Origin: Variovorax sp. PBS-H4
GTDB lineage: Bacteria > Pseudomonadota > Gammaproteobacteria > Burkholderiales > Burkholderiaceae_C
Length of the DNA: 64,000 nucleotides
Assembly: GCF_901827205.1 (NCBI RefSeq)
Contig: NZ_LR594675.1
Location: forward strand, 1,364,001-1,428,000
Direction: 5' to 3'
Part shown: piece after piece, positions 14,876 to 24,313 of the stretch
Numbering within the stretch: position 1 is the first letter of the stretch
Layout: the number at the start of each line of letters is the position of its first letter
Program-made: the position numbers and the translations under genes
Notes under the pieces: model-generated
The model's input: the letters and a program-made list of their open reading frames with translations, nothing else
What the model was told of the DNA's origin: nothing
The model's database searches: none

Positions 14876-17287
14876 TCAGTTGCGGAAGAGGTCCAGGATG
14901 CGGCTGCGCTCTTCCGGCTGCGGCGTCGGACCGATCGGTGCGCCCGAGATCGCCTCGGCAGGCGGCGTCGGACCCGGCTCGACGCCCAAGGTCGCGACAC
15001 CGCGGCCCGGCGCATAGTCGTCGTAGTACCACTCGCCGCCCACGTTGACCACGCCAGCGGGCGGCTTGGCAGTCAGCTCGGTCACCGGCACGCCCTTGAT
15101 GGCGGTTTCCATGTAGCTGATCCAGATCGGCAGGCTCAACCCGCCGCCGGTCTCGCGGTCGCCCAGCTTGCGCGGCGTGTCGTAACCCATCCAGGCCACC
15201 GCCGCCATCGTGGGCTGGAACCCGGCGAACCAGGCATCGAGCGAGTCGTTGGTGGTGCCAGTCTTGCCGTAGATGTCGGGTCGCTTCAGCGTGGCTTGTG
15301 CCTTCGCGGCAGTGCCGCTGCGTGCGACTTCCTGCAGCAGGCTGTCCATGATGAAGGCGTTGCGCTGCGGGATGGCGCGCAGGGTCTCGTTGAGCAGTGG
15401 CGGCTGGGTTTCCACCAGCACCTTGTCCTTGTGATCGGTAATGCGCGTCACGAGATAGGGACTCACGCGATAGCCGCCGTTCGCGAAGACCGAATAGGCC
15501 GTCGCCATTTGCATCGGCGTGACGGCGCCAGCACCCAGGGCCATGGGCAGATAGGCAGGGTGCTTCTCCCGCTCGAAGCCGAAGTTGCCGATCCAGTCCT
15601 GCGCGTAGCGCGTGCCGATCGACTGCAGCACGCGGATGGAAACCATGTTCTTGGACTTGGCCAGCGCTCGGCGCAAGGACATGGGGCCCTCGAAATTGCC
15701 GTCGTAGTTCTTCGGCTCCCAAGGCTGGCCGCCGGTGGTGCCCGCATCGAAGAAGAGCGGCCCGTCGTTGACGACCGTTCCGGGCGTAAACCCTTTTTCG
15801 AGGGCGGCCGAATAGATGAAGGGCTTGAAGCTGGAGCCCGGCTGGCGCCAGGCCTGCGTCACGTGGTTGAACTTGTTCTTGTCGAAGTCGAAGCCGCCGA
15901 TCATGGCCTTTACGGCGCCGTCGCGGGGGTCCAGCGCAATGAATGCGCCCTCGACCTCGGGCAGCTGGGTAATCTCCCAGGTGTTCTTCGGCGTCTTCAC
16001 GACGCGGATCACGGCGCCGCGGCGGATCTTGATATTCGGCGGCGCCTTGTCCGAGAGCCCCGATTGTGCAGGCCGTAGCCCTTCGCCGGTGATCTGGACA
16101 GTATCGCCATTGGCGCGCACGGCGTTGATTTCCTTTGCACTGGCCTTCAGCACGACCGCCGACATCACGTCACCGTTGTCCGGATGCTCTGCCAGCGCAT
16201 CATCCACGGCTTCGTCCAGTTCCTTCGGATCATTGGGCAGATCGACAAACTTTTCCGGGCCGCGGTAGATCTGCCGGCGCTCGTAGTCCATGATGCCCTT
16301 TCGCAAGGACTTGTAGGCTGCGGCCTGGTCGGCAGCGACCAAGGTGGTGTAGACCTTGAGGCCGCGCGTGTAGGTGCTGTCGCCGTACTGCGCGTACATC
16401 AGTTGCCGCACCGTCTCTGCCACGTACTCGGCATGCAGGCGGGTGGGGTCGGCCCCGTCACGCAGGTGCAACTCTTCCTTCTTGGCCTCGGCCGCCTGCT
16501 CGGCGTTGATGAAACCGGCTTCCTGCATCCGGTCGATCACGTAGAGCTGGCGCCCGCGCGCACGCGAGGGGTTGTTCACCGGATTGTTCGCGCCCGGTGC
16601 CTTCGGCAGCCCCGCGAGCATGGCCGCCTGGGCAATGGTGATGTCCTTGAGCGGCTTGCCAAAGTAGGCTTCCGCCGCGGCCGCAAAGCCGTAGGCCCGG
16701 TTGCCGAGGTAGATCTGGTTGAGGTAGATCTCGAAGATCTGGTCCTTGCTGAGCAGGTGCTCGAGCTTGAAGGTCAGCAGCACTTCGTAGATCTTGCGGG
16801 TCAGCGTCTTCTCGGAGCTCAGGTAGACATTGCGCGCGACCTGCATGGTGATGGTGGAGGCGCCTTGGCTCTTCACGCGGTTCATGTTCGCTAGGCCCGC
16901 GCGCAACAGCCCTTTGTAGTCGACTCCGCCGTGGTCGTAGAAGCGGGCGTCCTCCGCTGCCAGCACAGCATCCTTCATCACCTTGGGGATGGTCGCGATG
17001 GGCGTGAGGTTGCGGCGTTCCTCTCCGAACTCGCCGATCAGGATGCCTTCCGACGAAAACACCCGCAGCGGAAGCTTGGGCCGGTAGTCCGCCAGATCGG
17101 AGATGTCCGGCAGGTTCGGATAGGCCACAGCGAGCGCCACGGCGACCACGCAGACCAGCGACACCGCTCCGGCCGCGGCAATGCCCAGTCCCCACATCGC
17201 AAAGCGCAGAAGCCAGGTCAGCCAAACAGGGCGCTGGGCCGGAGGAGGTGTCTTGGTGGGCCCGTTCGGGCGTGTTTTTTCGGCCAT
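14876..17287 (-). CDS. mrcA: Bifunctional penicillin-binding protein 1A
   Basis: PBP1A polymerises lipid II (glycosyltransferase) and crosslinks peptides (transpeptidase) in the periplasm. The 803 residues have a short cytosolic proline-rich tail, a membrane anchor at about 27-55, and a GT51 domain with catalytic Glu112 in AEDARFYDH. An OB-like insert follows. The transpeptidase domain has SSFK near residue 483, SKN in ALAKSKN, and KTGTT near residue 675. Length and order match the MrcA/PonA family. It is divergent from pilM, as in many Gram-negative bacteria, including Pseudomonas. Confidence 0.96.
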   Translation of the reverse strand: MAEKTRPNGPTKTPPPAQRPVWLTWLLRFAMWGLGIAAAGAVSLVCVVAVALAVAYPNLPDISDLADYRPKLPLRVFSSEGILIGEFGEERRNLTPIATIPKVMKDAVLAAEDARFYDHGGVDYKGLLRAGLANMNRVKSQGASTITMQVARNVYLSSEKTLTRKIYEVLLTFKLEHLLSKDQIFEIYLNQIYLGNRAYGFAAAAEAYFGKPLKDITIAQAAMLAGLPKAPGANNPVNNPSRARGRQLYVIDRMQEAGFINAEQAAEAKKEELHLRDGADPTRLHAEYVAETVRQLMYAQYGDSTYTRGLKVYTTLVAADQAAAYKSLRKGIMDYERRQIYRGPEKFVDLPNDPKELDEAVDDALAEHPDNGDVMSAVVLKASAKEINAVRANGDTVQITGEGLRPAQSGLSDKAPPNIKIRRGAVIRVVKTPKNTWEITQLPEVEGAFIALDPRDGAVKAMIGGFDFDKNKFNHVTQAWRQPGSSFKPFIYSAALEKGFTPGTVVNDGPLFFDAGTTGGQPWEPKNYDGNFEGPMSLRRALAKSKNMVSIRVLQSIGTRYAQDWIGNFGFEREKHPAYLPMALGAGAVTPMQMATAYSVFANGGYRVSPYLVTRITDHKDKVLVETQPPLLNETLRAIPQRNAFIMDSLLQEVARSGTAAKAQATLKRPDIYGKTGTTNDSLDAWFAGFQPTMAAVAWMGYDTPRKLGDRETGGGLSLPIWISYMETAIKGVPVTELTAKPPAGVVNVGGEWYYDDYAPGRGVATLGVEPGPTPPAEAISGAPIGPTPQPEERSRILDLFRN

Positions 17288-17311
17288 GAAGCGATGTTGA
17301 AGTCAGTGCCA

Positions 17312-17317
17312 ATTATA
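17312..17317 (-). promoter_or_regulatory. Candidate -10 box of mrcA
   Basis: A perfect TATAAT reads on the minus strand 24 bases upstream of the mrcA ATG. No -35-like hexamer sits at 16-18 bases spacing, so confidence rests on the -10 alone. The site is in the 242-bp divergent region between mrcA and pilM. Confidence 0.4.
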
Positions 17318-17450
17318 AAAAGCGGGGGCTCTCCAGCGGCTCTTCAATCGACATAAAACCCAAGTACTCGCATTTGTGACGTAAGTTGTGAATCGACGCT
17401 GTTACGTCCCCTTTTGACAACGGTTGATGCAAGAGTTGGCCCCCTGGCGC

Positions 17451-17479
17451 TTGGTTGGCTGTACACCTCCTGCTAGCAT
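17451..17479 (+). promoter_or_regulatory. Candidate sigma-70 promoter of the pilMNOPQ operon
   Basis: TTGGTT (17451-17456) and TAGCAT (17474-17479) are separated by exactly 17 bases, 50 bases upstream of the pilM TTG start. The -35 matches only three of six positions and the -10 four of six. A perfect TTGACA occurs at 17414-17419 but has no -10 at proper spacing. Confidence 0.35.
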
Positions 17480-17529
17480 GCAACCACACGTAAGTATTTC
17501 TAATCGTTACAAACACAACGGGATATAAC

Positions 17530-18609
17530 TTGGCTGCTTTGGGATCGCTATTCAGCCGTCAGCCCGCGCCATTACTCGGGCTGGACGTCAGCTCATCCAG
17601 TGTCAAGCTGGTCGAACTCGGCCGCGATGCCGGCGGCAAGCTGGTTCTGGAACGTTGTGCGATCGAGCCCCTCGAGCGAGGCTGGATCACCGATGGCAAC
17701 GTCGAAAAATTTGACGAAGTGGCCGAGGCAGTCCGACGCGCCGTGCGCAAGAGCGGCAGCCGTACAAAAAATGCCGCGCTGGCCCTGCCGCCCTCGGCCG
17801 TCATTACCAAGAAGATCGTCCTCCCGGGCGGCATGAGCGAGCAGGAACTCGAGATCCAAGTCGAGTCCGAAGCCAACCAATACATCCCCTTTTCCCTCGA
17901 TGAGGTGAGCCTGGACTTCTGCGTCATCGGCCAAAGCGCCAATTCGACCGGCGATGTCGAAGTCCTGATCGCAGCTTCCCGCAAGGAAAAGGTGCAAGAC
18001 AGACAGGGCCTGGCCGAAGCGGCGGGCCTCAAGGCAGTGATCCTCGATGTCGAGTCCTATGCGTCCCGACTGGCCACTGCGCGACTGATCGAGCAGTTGC
18101 CTGGCCAGGGTCGTGACGCCGTGGTAGCCCTGTTCGAAGTGGGCGCCTTCACCACCAGCATGCAGGTACTTCGCAACCAGGAGGTGCTCTACGACCGCGA
18201 CCAAGCCTTCGGTGGCGCCCAGCTGACGCAACTGATCGTGCGCCAGTACGGCTTTTCCGCGGAAGAGGCCGAGACCAAGAAGCGTAGCGGCGACCTGCCC
18301 GACGACTACGGATCGGGTGTGCTCAAACCCTTCGTGGCGAGCATTGCCCAGGAGATCGCGCGCGCCCTGCAGTTCTTCTTTACAAGCACCCCGCATAACC
18401 GTGTCGACTATGTACTGCTGGCAGGTGGGTCGGCGGCGCTGCCGGGGCTCACCAGTGCCGTGACGCGGCAGACCTCCTTTGCCTGCTCTTTGGTCAATCC
18501 CTTCGATGGGATGGAGATCGGAGGCGGCATTCGCGAGAAGAAGGTGCGGCGCGAGGCGCCTTCGTACCTGACCTCATGCGGGCTTGCCATGCGGAGGTTC
18601 CTGCAGTGA
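17530..18609 (+). CDS. pilM: Type IV pilus inner-membrane platform protein PilM
   Basis: PilM is an actin-like, ATP-binding cytoplasmic protein that docks on the N-terminus of PilN and links the pilus motor to the alignment complex. The 359 residues match the family. The N-terminal LLGLDVSSSSVKLVEL is the phosphate-binding beta-hairpin of the FtsA/actin fold, and LLAGGSAALPG is the late adenosine-binding segment. The start is TTG at 17530; no ATG or GTG is in frame nearby, and the next Met is about 100 residues in. The stop overlaps pilN as GTGA. It leads a five-gene operon divergent from mrcA. Confidence 0.95.
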   Translation: MAALGSLFSRQPAPLLGLDVSSSSVKLVELGRDAGGKLVLERCAIEPLERGWITDGNVEKFDEVAEAVRRAVRKSGSRTKNAALALPPSAVITKKIVLPGGMSEQELEIQVESEANQYIPFSLDEVSLDFCVIGQSANSTGDVEVLIAASRKEKVQDRQGLAEAAGLKAVILDVESYASRLATARLIEQLPGQGRDAVVALFEVGAFTTSMQVLRNQEVLYDRDQAFGGAQLTQLIVRQYGFSAEEAETKKRSGDLPDDYGSGVLKPFVASIAQEIARALQFFFTSTPHNRVDYVLLAGGSAALPGLTSAVTRQTSFACSLVNPFDGMEIGGGIREKKVRREAPSYLTSCGLAMRRFLQ

Positions 18610-19229
18610 TCTTGATCAACCTGCTCCCGCACCGGGAGGCTGCGCGCAAGCGTCGGCGGGAAACTTTCTATGCCGCTCTCGGTGCTTCGGCCGTGGCAGG
18701 GTTCCTGATCGCGGGTGGCGCGTATCTCTGGTACCAGGCCCAGATCTCCAACCAGCAGAGCAAGAACAGCTTCCTCCAGGCCGAAATCAAGAAGCTCGAA
18801 GCCGAGATCAAGGAAATCTCTACTCTCCAGGCCGAGATTGCCGCCTTGCGCGCCCGACAGCAAGCCGTGGAGGATCTCCAGGGCGACAGGAACATGCCGG
18901 TGCACCTGCTCAACGAACTGGTGCGTCAGCTTCCTGACGGGGTCTACCTGACGAGCATGAAGCAGGACAACCAGACCGTCACCCTCCTGGGTCAGGCGCA
19001 GTCGAACGAGCGGGTCTCGGAACTGTTGCGCAACCTGGGCAACAACAGCCCCTGGCTGGTCAAGCCCGAGCTGGTGGAAATCACGTCCGGAAACGTCAAC
19101 CTGAGCCCCCGCGATCAGCGGCGCGTCGCGAATTTCACGATGCGCATCGGGCTCAAGCGGCCCACGGATGCGCAAAAGGCGGCCCCAGCGGCGGGCGGCG
19201 CTGCAGGATCCGCTGCAGGAAAAGGCTGA
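18606..19229 (+). CDS. pilN: Type IV pilus assembly protein PilN
   Basis: PilN is a bitopic inner-membrane protein that binds PilM through its short cytosolic tail and pairs with PilO in the periplasm. The 207 residues begin with the hallmark ILINLLPHRE, then a basic stretch, a membrane span at about 22-45, a coiled-coil region of about 60 residues rich in Lys, Glu and Gln, and a ferredoxin-like periplasmic domain. The GTG at 18606 overlaps the pilM stop and places the conserved INLLPHR at residues 4-10, as in homologues. The alanine-glycine tail is probably disordered. Confidence 0.94.
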   Translation: MILINLLPHREAARKRRRETFYAALGASAVAGFLIAGGAYLWYQAQISNQQSKNSFLQAEIKKLEAEIKEISTLQAEIAALRARQQAVEDLQGDRNMPVHLLNELVRQLPDGVYLTSMKQDNQTVTLLGQAQSNERVSELLRNLGNNSPWLVKPELVEITSGNVNLSPRDQRRVANFTMRIGLKRPTDAQKAAPAAGGAAGSAAGKG

Positions 19230-19237
19230 GCGTCATC

Positions 19238-19912
19238 ATGGCAACCCAACGCGCATCCTCCAATATCGACTTCGCTGGCGCTCTGCAGCGCTTCGGCGAC
19301 CAGTTCCGCGGGCTGAATCCCAACGACCCTTCCGTCTGGCCGCCGGTGCCTCGCTACGCCCTGTGCGTGCTGGTCACCGCCCTGGTCCTGGTGGGTCTGT
19401 GGTTCGTGTGGCTCACCAACTCGAACGATGAGCTCGTCGCCGAGCAAACCAAGGAAGTTGCGCTCAGGGCCGACTACCAGAAGAAGGTCGGCCAGGCGGC
19501 CAACCTCGAATTGCTGAAAAAGCAGCGCGAGCAGGTGCAGCAGTACGTGACCTTGCTCGAAAAGCAGCTCCCGAGCAAGGCCGAAATGGACGCCCTGCTT
19601 TCCGACATCAACCAGGCCGGTCTCGGCCGCAGCCTGCAATTCGAGCTGTTCCGCCCCGGCCAGGTGGTCGTGAAGGACTACTACGCCGAGCTGCCAATCG
19701 CCGTTCGCGTGACAGGGCGATACCACGACGTGGGTGCCTTTGCGGCAGACATCGCCAATCTCTCGCGCATCGTGACCTTGAACAACCTGGCGGTCGTCCC
19801 CGGAAAAGACGGGATGTTGACGATGGACGCCACGGCGAGGACCTTCCGTTACCTGGACGACGAAGAGCAGGCGGAGCAGAAGCGGGCAGCGGCGGGAGCG
19901 AAGAAGAAATGA
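19238..19912 (+). CDS. pilO: Type IV pilus assembly protein PilO
   Basis: PilO forms the periplasmic alignment subcomplex with PilN and PilP. The 224 residues comprise a cytosolic tail of about 45 residues with a proline-rich segment (DPSVWPPVPR), a membrane span at about 45-65, a coiled coil at about 80-115, and a C-terminal ferredoxin-like domain ending in a lysine- and glutamate-rich tail. A start eight bases after pilN and an ATGA overlap with pilP (19909-19912) place it firmly in the operon. Confidence 0.94.
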   Translation: MATQRASSNIDFAGALQRFGDQFRGLNPNDPSVWPPVPRYALCVLVTALVLVGLWFVWLTNSNDELVAEQTKEVALRADYQKKVGQAANLELLKKQREQVQQYVTLLEKQLPSKAEMDALLSDINQAGLGRSLQFELFRPGQVVVKDYYAELPIAVRVTGRYHDVGAFAADIANLSRIVTLNNLAVVPGKDGMLTMDATARTFRYLDDEEQAEQKRAAAGAKKK

Positions 19913-20451
19913 GCAGGCTTGCTTTTGCGTTGTGCGTCGGCGTTGTGACTGCCGTCCTGAGCGGCTGCATGGGCTCGGACCAGGAAGAACTCCAGCAGTG
20001 GATGGCCGAGCAGCGGGCGAATGTGCGCCCAACGGTGCCTCCCATCACGGAGCCCAAGAAATTCACGCCCCAGGCCTACACCGAGGCCAGCGCGTTCGAG
20101 CCCTTCAACATGCAGAAGCTCACGCAGGCCTTGCGTCGCGACTCGGCTCAGCCGAGCACCTCAGGCCTCATCGCGCCGGAGCTGGCGCGCCGCAAGGAAG
20201 CACTCGAAGCTTTCCCCCTCGATTCGATGGCGATGGTGGGCAGCATGAACCGAAATGGTCAGCCGGTGGCACTCGTCACGGTCGACAAGTTGCTCTACCA
20301 GGTTCGGGTTGGCAACTACCTGGGACTCAATTACGGGCGCATCACCCGTATCAGTGAAACCGAACTCGCCTTGCGTGAAATCGTGCAGGACGCCGGCGGT
20401 GAATGGATCGAACGCGTGGCGACGCTGCAGTTGCAAGAGAGGTCGAAATGA
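19909..20451 (+). CDS. pilP: Type IV pilus lipoprotein PilP
   Basis: PilP is an inner-membrane lipoprotein that bridges PilNO and the N-domains of the PilQ secretin. The 180 residues have a signal peptide with lipobox LSGC, and the residues after Cys are GSD rather than an outer-membrane-directing pattern I can judge. A disordered region follows, with SAFEPFNMQKL, the known PilP-PilN/O contact type. The C-terminal beta-sandwich carries YQVRVGNYLGLNYG. Both ends overlap neighbouring genes by four bases (ATGA), so translation is tightly coupled. Confidence 0.94.
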   Translation: MSRLAFALCVGVVTAVLSGCMGSDQEELQQWMAEQRANVRPTVPPITEPKKFTPQAYTEASAFEPFNMQKLTQALRRDSAQPSTSGLIAPELARRKEALEAFPLDSMAMVGSMNRNGQPVALVTVDKLLYQVRVGNYLGLNYGRITRISETELALREIVQDAGGEWIERVATLQLQERSK

Positions 20452-22586
20452 AGAATTCAAGGTTCGCGCAGTGGCTGCGCGTGTTCGGCGTGAGCCTGCT
20501 CACGCTCGGCGCGGTTGCGGCAGCGCATGCGCAGAACGCCATCGAGTCGGTCACCAGCTCGATGCAGTCGGGTGCCGAGGTCATCCGCGTCGACCTGACG
20601 CAACCGCTTTCCGCCGTGCCCACCGGCTTCGCGATCCAGACGCCTGCGCGCATTGCGCTCGACTTTCCGGGCGTGACCAATGCAATCGGCCGCTCGACCA
20701 TCGATGTCAACCAAGGCAATCTTCGTTCCGTCAATGTGGTCCAGGCCGGTGAACGTACTCGCCTGGTGCTGAATCTCAAGCAGGCCACCGCGTACAAGGC
20801 CGAGATCCAGGGCAAGTCGCTCCTGGTCTCACTGGAGCCCGTCCCGGGTGCCGCGCTCGTCGCCTCGACGCCCCAGGCTTTTGCCGAGAACCGCAACCGG
20901 GACACGCTGCCGTTGCGCGACGTTGATTTCCGCCTCGGATCGGACAACACGGGTCGCGTGATCGTCGATCTTGCCAACAACCAAGTAGGGGTCGACATCC
21001 GCCAGCAGGGCCGCAGCCTCGTGGTGGAATTCACCAAGTCGACGTTGCCCGAGGGGCTGCGCCGTCGCCTCGATGTGTCGGACTTCGGCACGCCGGTGCA
21101 AACCGTCACCACGCAACAGGCCGGTGACCGCGTGCGCATGACCATCGAGCCCAAGGGTGACTGGGAGCACAGCGCCTACCAAAGCGAAAACCAGTTCGTC
21201 GTCGAGGTGCGCCCGCGCAAGGTAGACCCGACCAAGTTGACCCAGGGCGTAGGTTACACGGGCGAGAAGCTGTCGCTGAACTTCCAGAACATCGAGATCC
21301 GCTCGCTGCTCCAGGTCATCGCCGACTTCACCAACTTCAACATCGTGACCTCGGACTCCGTCACCGGCGCGCTCACCCTTCGCCTGAAGGACGTGCCCTG
21401 GGACCAGGCCCTCGACATCATCATGCAGGCCAAGAACCTGGGCATGCGCAAGAACGGCAGCGTGTTGTGGATTGCGCCCAAGGACGAAATCAACGCCAAG
21501 GAAAAGCTCGAGTTTGAAGCTCAAGCCGCGATCCAGAACCTGGAGCCTCTTCGTACCCAGTCTTTTCAACTGAACTACACCAAGGCCACCGCGATTGCGC
21601 AGGGGTTGACAGGCACGGGCGCGTCCAGCGGCGGCGGCTCCGGCACCACCACCCGCATCCTGAGCCCGCGGGGTAGCGTGATCGCCGAATCGCGCACCAA
21701 CCAGCTCTTCGTGTCGGACATCCCTTCGCGACTGCAGCAGGTTGCCGAACTCATTCAGAAGCTGGACATTCCGGTGCGGCAAGTACTGATCGAGGCGCGC
21801 ATCGTCGAGGCTTCCGACACTTTCGGCAAGTCGCTGGGCGTGCGGCTCGGCGGGGGAATTTCCGGTGGCACGGTCGGCTCCAACAACGGACGTCCTGTCT
21901 TCGGCAACGTTGGTGCGTTCCCGGTGGTCACGCCGGCTACCGCGACCACGCCGGGCAGTGCACTGACCACCTTCACCAACTCCAACTTCGTCAACCTGCC
22001 CTCGACCGGCGTGCAAGGCAACGGCAACGCGCCCGGCACCTTTGCCATTTCGCTCTTCAATTCCAGCTTCTCGCGCATGCTGAACCTGGAAATCTCCGCG
22101 CTCGAAGCCGATGGCAAGGGCAAGGTGGTATCCAGCCCCCGCGTGGTGACGGCCGACCAGACCAAGGCGCTGATCGAGCAGGGCACGGAACTGCCCTACC
22201 AGGTCGCGACCTCCAGCGGCGCCACCTCGATCGCCTTCCGCAAGGCCAATCTCAAGCTCGAGGTCACGCCGCAGATCACGCCCGAGGGGAACATCATCCT
22301 GACGCTGGACGTCAACAAGGACACGGTCGGGCAGGCGACGACGGCAGGCTTCGCAATCAACACCAAGCACGTGCAGACCGAAGTGCTCGTGGAGAACGGC
22401 GGCACGGTGGTGATCGGTGGTATCTTCGAACTCACCGAAACCAACGATGAATCGCGCGTGCCGGTGCTCGGTGAAGTGCCCTATGTCGGGGCACTGTTCC
22501 GCACACGCAATCGCGTTGCCAACAAGACCGAAATGCTCGTCTTTATCACCCCGAAGATGATTACCGACCGGAACGCCGCGCGCTAA
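20448..22586 (+). CDS. pilQ: Type IV pilus secretin PilQ
   Basis: PilQ is the outer-membrane channel through which the pilus is extruded. The 712 residues have a Sec signal ending AAAHAQ, then two AMIN-like beta domains (about 30-130 and 170-260) that bind peptidoglycan. N0/STN and N1 domains follow (about 280-480, with a glycine- and serine-rich loop near TGASSGGG), then the C-terminal secretin domain. The signature VENGGTVVIGGIFE sits near residues 650-663. The start overlaps the pilP stop. aroK begins 26 bases after its stop, as in many proteobacteria where pilQ precedes aroKB. Confidence 0.96.
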   Translation: MKNSRFAQWLRVFGVSLLTLGAVAAAHAQNAIESVTSSMQSGAEVIRVDLTQPLSAVPTGFAIQTPARIALDFPGVTNAIGRSTIDVNQGNLRSVNVVQAGERTRLVLNLKQATAYKAEIQGKSLLVSLEPVPGAALVASTPQAFAENRNRDTLPLRDVDFRLGSDNTGRVIVDLANNQVGVDIRQQGRSLVVEFTKSTLPEGLRRRLDVSDFGTPVQTVTTQQAGDRVRMTIEPKGDWEHSAYQSENQFVVEVRPRKVDPTKLTQGVGYTGEKLSLNFQNIEIRSLLQVIADFTNFNIVTSDSVTGALTLRLKDVPWDQALDIIMQAKNLGMRKNGSVLWIAPKDEINAKEKLEFEAQAAIQNLEPLRTQSFQLNYTKATAIAQGLTGTGASSGGGSGTTTRILSPRGSVIAESRTNQLFVSDIPSRLQQVAELIQKLDIPVRQVLIEARIVEASDTFGKSLGVRLGGGISGGTVGSNNGRPVFGNVGAFPVVTPATATTPGSALTTFTNSNFVNLPSTGVQGNGNAPGTFAISLFNSSFSRMLNLEISALEADGKGKVVSSPRVVTADQTKALIEQGTELPYQVATSSGATSIAFRKANLKLEVTPQITPEGNIILTLDVNKDTVGQATTAGFAINTKHVQTEVLVENGGTVVIGGIFELTETNDESRVPVLGEVPYVGALFRTRNRVANKTEMLVFITPKMITDRNAAR

Positions 22587-22611
22587 GGCGCGCGGGCGTT
22601 CGCAGCACTGC

Positions 22612-23157
22612 GTGGCGGTCGCACTCGTCGGCTTGCCAGGCGCCGGAAAATCCGCGGTGGGCCGGCGCCTCGGACAGCGTCTCCATCTGCCTTTCGTTGA
22701 CAGCGATGAGGTGATTGAGCGCCGCATCGGTTGTTCCATCCGGGACTACTTCGAACGCGAGGGCGAGCAGAGTTTTCGCGATGTCGAGGAAAGCGTGATC
22801 GCCGATCTCGCAGCCTCTCCCAAAGGCATCGTGTCCACCGGAGGCGGTTCGGTGCTGCGCGAGGCCAACCGGATCCAGCTGCGCTCCCACTTCCATGTGA
22901 TCTACCTGCGTTCCTCGCCCGAGGACCTGTTCAGGCGGCTTCGGCACGACGTCAAGCGGCCCCTGCTGCAGGTGGCCGACCCCCTTGGCCGGCTGTACGA
23001 GCTCTACAGCGCGCGCGACCCCCTGTACCGCGAGGCCGCTCATGATGTGGTCGAGACCGGCCGACCTTCGGTTGCAATGCTGGTGAACATCATCGTGATG
23101 CAGCTGGAGCTCGCCGGCGTGATATCCCCGGGCTCCCGAAGCGATGCGCCGGGCTGA
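22612..23157 (+). CDS. aroK: Shikimate kinase
   Basis: AroK phosphorylates shikimate with ATP in the chorismate pathway. The 181 residues show a Walker A motif GLPGAGKSAVG at about 7-17, the substrate-binding D-SD segment FVDSDEVIERR, the GGG motif in STGGGSVLR, and the lid arginines of RPLL. The GTG at 22612 is chosen because it puts the P-loop at the usual distance from the N-terminus. No Shine-Dalgarno is visible and the frame stays open upstream into pilQ, so the exact start is uncertain. It is followed by aroB after 36 bases. Confidence 0.94.
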   Translation: MAVALVGLPGAGKSAVGRRLGQRLHLPFVDSDEVIERRIGCSIRDYFEREGEQSFRDVEESVIADLAASPKGIVSTGGGSVLREANRIQLRSHFHVIYLRSSPEDLFRRLRHDVKRPLLQVADPLGRLYELYSARDPLYREAAHDVVETGRPSVAMLVNIIVMQLELAGVISPGSRSDAPG

Positions 23158-23193
23158 GCCTGGACCAGGCGCCATGCGCCTAAACTCGGAACC

Positions 23194-24294
23194 ATGCGAG
23201 TGTCCGCCACCCCCGAATGCGTCGAGATCCAGCTCGGCGAGCGCAGTTATTCGATCCTGATCGGCAACGAGCTGCTTCGCGAGCCCGAGAGCTTCGACGC
23301 CGTGCCTGCAGCCGCCGCGGCGCTGATCGTTACCAACACCACGGTGGCGCCGCTCTACGGCGAGCAATTGCGCAATGCCTTGGCGGGGCACTTCCGAGCC
23401 GTGCACATGCTGGAACTGCCTGACGGCGAGACGCACAAGGACTGGTCCACGCTCAACCTGATCTTCGACGCTCTGTTGCGCCACGGCTGCGATCGCAAGA
23501 CGGTGCTGTTCGCGCTCGGCGGCGGAGTGGTGGGCGACATGACCGGATTCGCTGCCGCCAGCTACATGCGAGGCGTGCCCTTCGTACAGGTGCCGACCAC
23601 CCTGCTTGCCCAGGTCGATTCGTCGGTCGGCGGCAAGACGGCGATCAACCATCCGCTCGGCAAGAACATGATTGGCGCCTTCTACCAACCGCGCCTCGTC
23701 CTGTGCGATCTCTCTACGCTCGCCACGTTGCCGCGGCGCGAACTCAGCGCCGGACTGGCCGAGATCATCAAGTACGGCCCGATTTACGACATGGACTTCT
23801 TCGACTGGATCGAAGCGAACATCGACGCGCTGGTAGCGCGGGAGCCGGCCGCGCTGGCTCACGCAGTCCGGCGCAGTTGCGAGGTCAAGGCTGCGGTCGT
23901 GGGGCAGGACGAGCGGGAGACCGGCGTGCGGGCGATCCTGAACTTCGGCCATACCTTCGGTCATGCGATCGAAGCGGGCCTGGGCTACGGCCAATGGCTC
24001 CACGGCGAGGCGGTCGGCTGCGGCATGGTCATGGCCGCCGAGCTGTCGCAGCGCCTGGGCGGCGTCGATGCTGCCTTCGTGCAGCGCTTGTCGGCGCTGA
24101 TCGAGCGGGCAGGATTGCCGGTGGTCGCGCCCGCGCTCGGTGCCGAGCGCTATCTCGAGCTGATGCGCATCGACAAGAAGTCGGAGGCTGGCGAAATCCG
24201 CTTCGTGGTGATCGACACGCCCGGCTCGGCTGTCGTGCGCAGCGCTCCCGACGCCCTGGTGCGTGAGGTGCTCGCGCAGTGCTGTGCGGCCTGA
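23194..24294 (+). CDS. aroB: 3-dehydroquinate synthase
   Basis: AroB cyclises DAHP to 3-dehydroquinate using NAD and a divalent metal, the second step of the shikimate pathway. The 366 residues match the family. Visible are ELPDGETHKD, the NAD-binding GGGVVGDMTGFAA, PTTLLAQVDSSVGGKTAIN, and the metal-ligand histidines in FGHTFGHAIE and LHGEAV. A TAAACT hexamer ends 7 bases before the ATG and no Shine-Dalgarno is present, so part of its expression may come from a leaderless transcript. It follows aroK and precedes dgt. Confidence 0.97.
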   Translation: MRVSATPECVEIQLGERSYSILIGNELLREPESFDAVPAAAAALIVTNTTVAPLYGEQLRNALAGHFRAVHMLELPDGETHKDWSTLNLIFDALLRHGCDRKTVLFALGGGVVGDMTGFAAASYMRGVPFVQVPTTLLAQVDSSVGGKTAINHPLGKNMIGAFYQPRLVLCDLSTLATLPRRELSAGLAEIIKYGPIYDMDFFDWIEANIDALVAREPAALAHAVRRSCEVKAAVVGQDERETGVRAILNFGHTFGHAIEAGLGYGQWLHGEAVGCGMVMAAELSQRLGGVDAAFVQRLSALIERAGLPVVAPALGAERYLELMRIDKKSEAGEIRFVVIDTPGSAVVRSAPDALVREVLAQCCAA

Positions 24295-24313
24295 ATCGAA
24301 CGCTGGAGCGGCC

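Noticed and set aside
17414..17419. Perfect TTGACA as the pilM -35 box
   Set aside because: The sequence 16-18 bases downstream is GC-rich (GGCCCC region) with no -10 resemblance.
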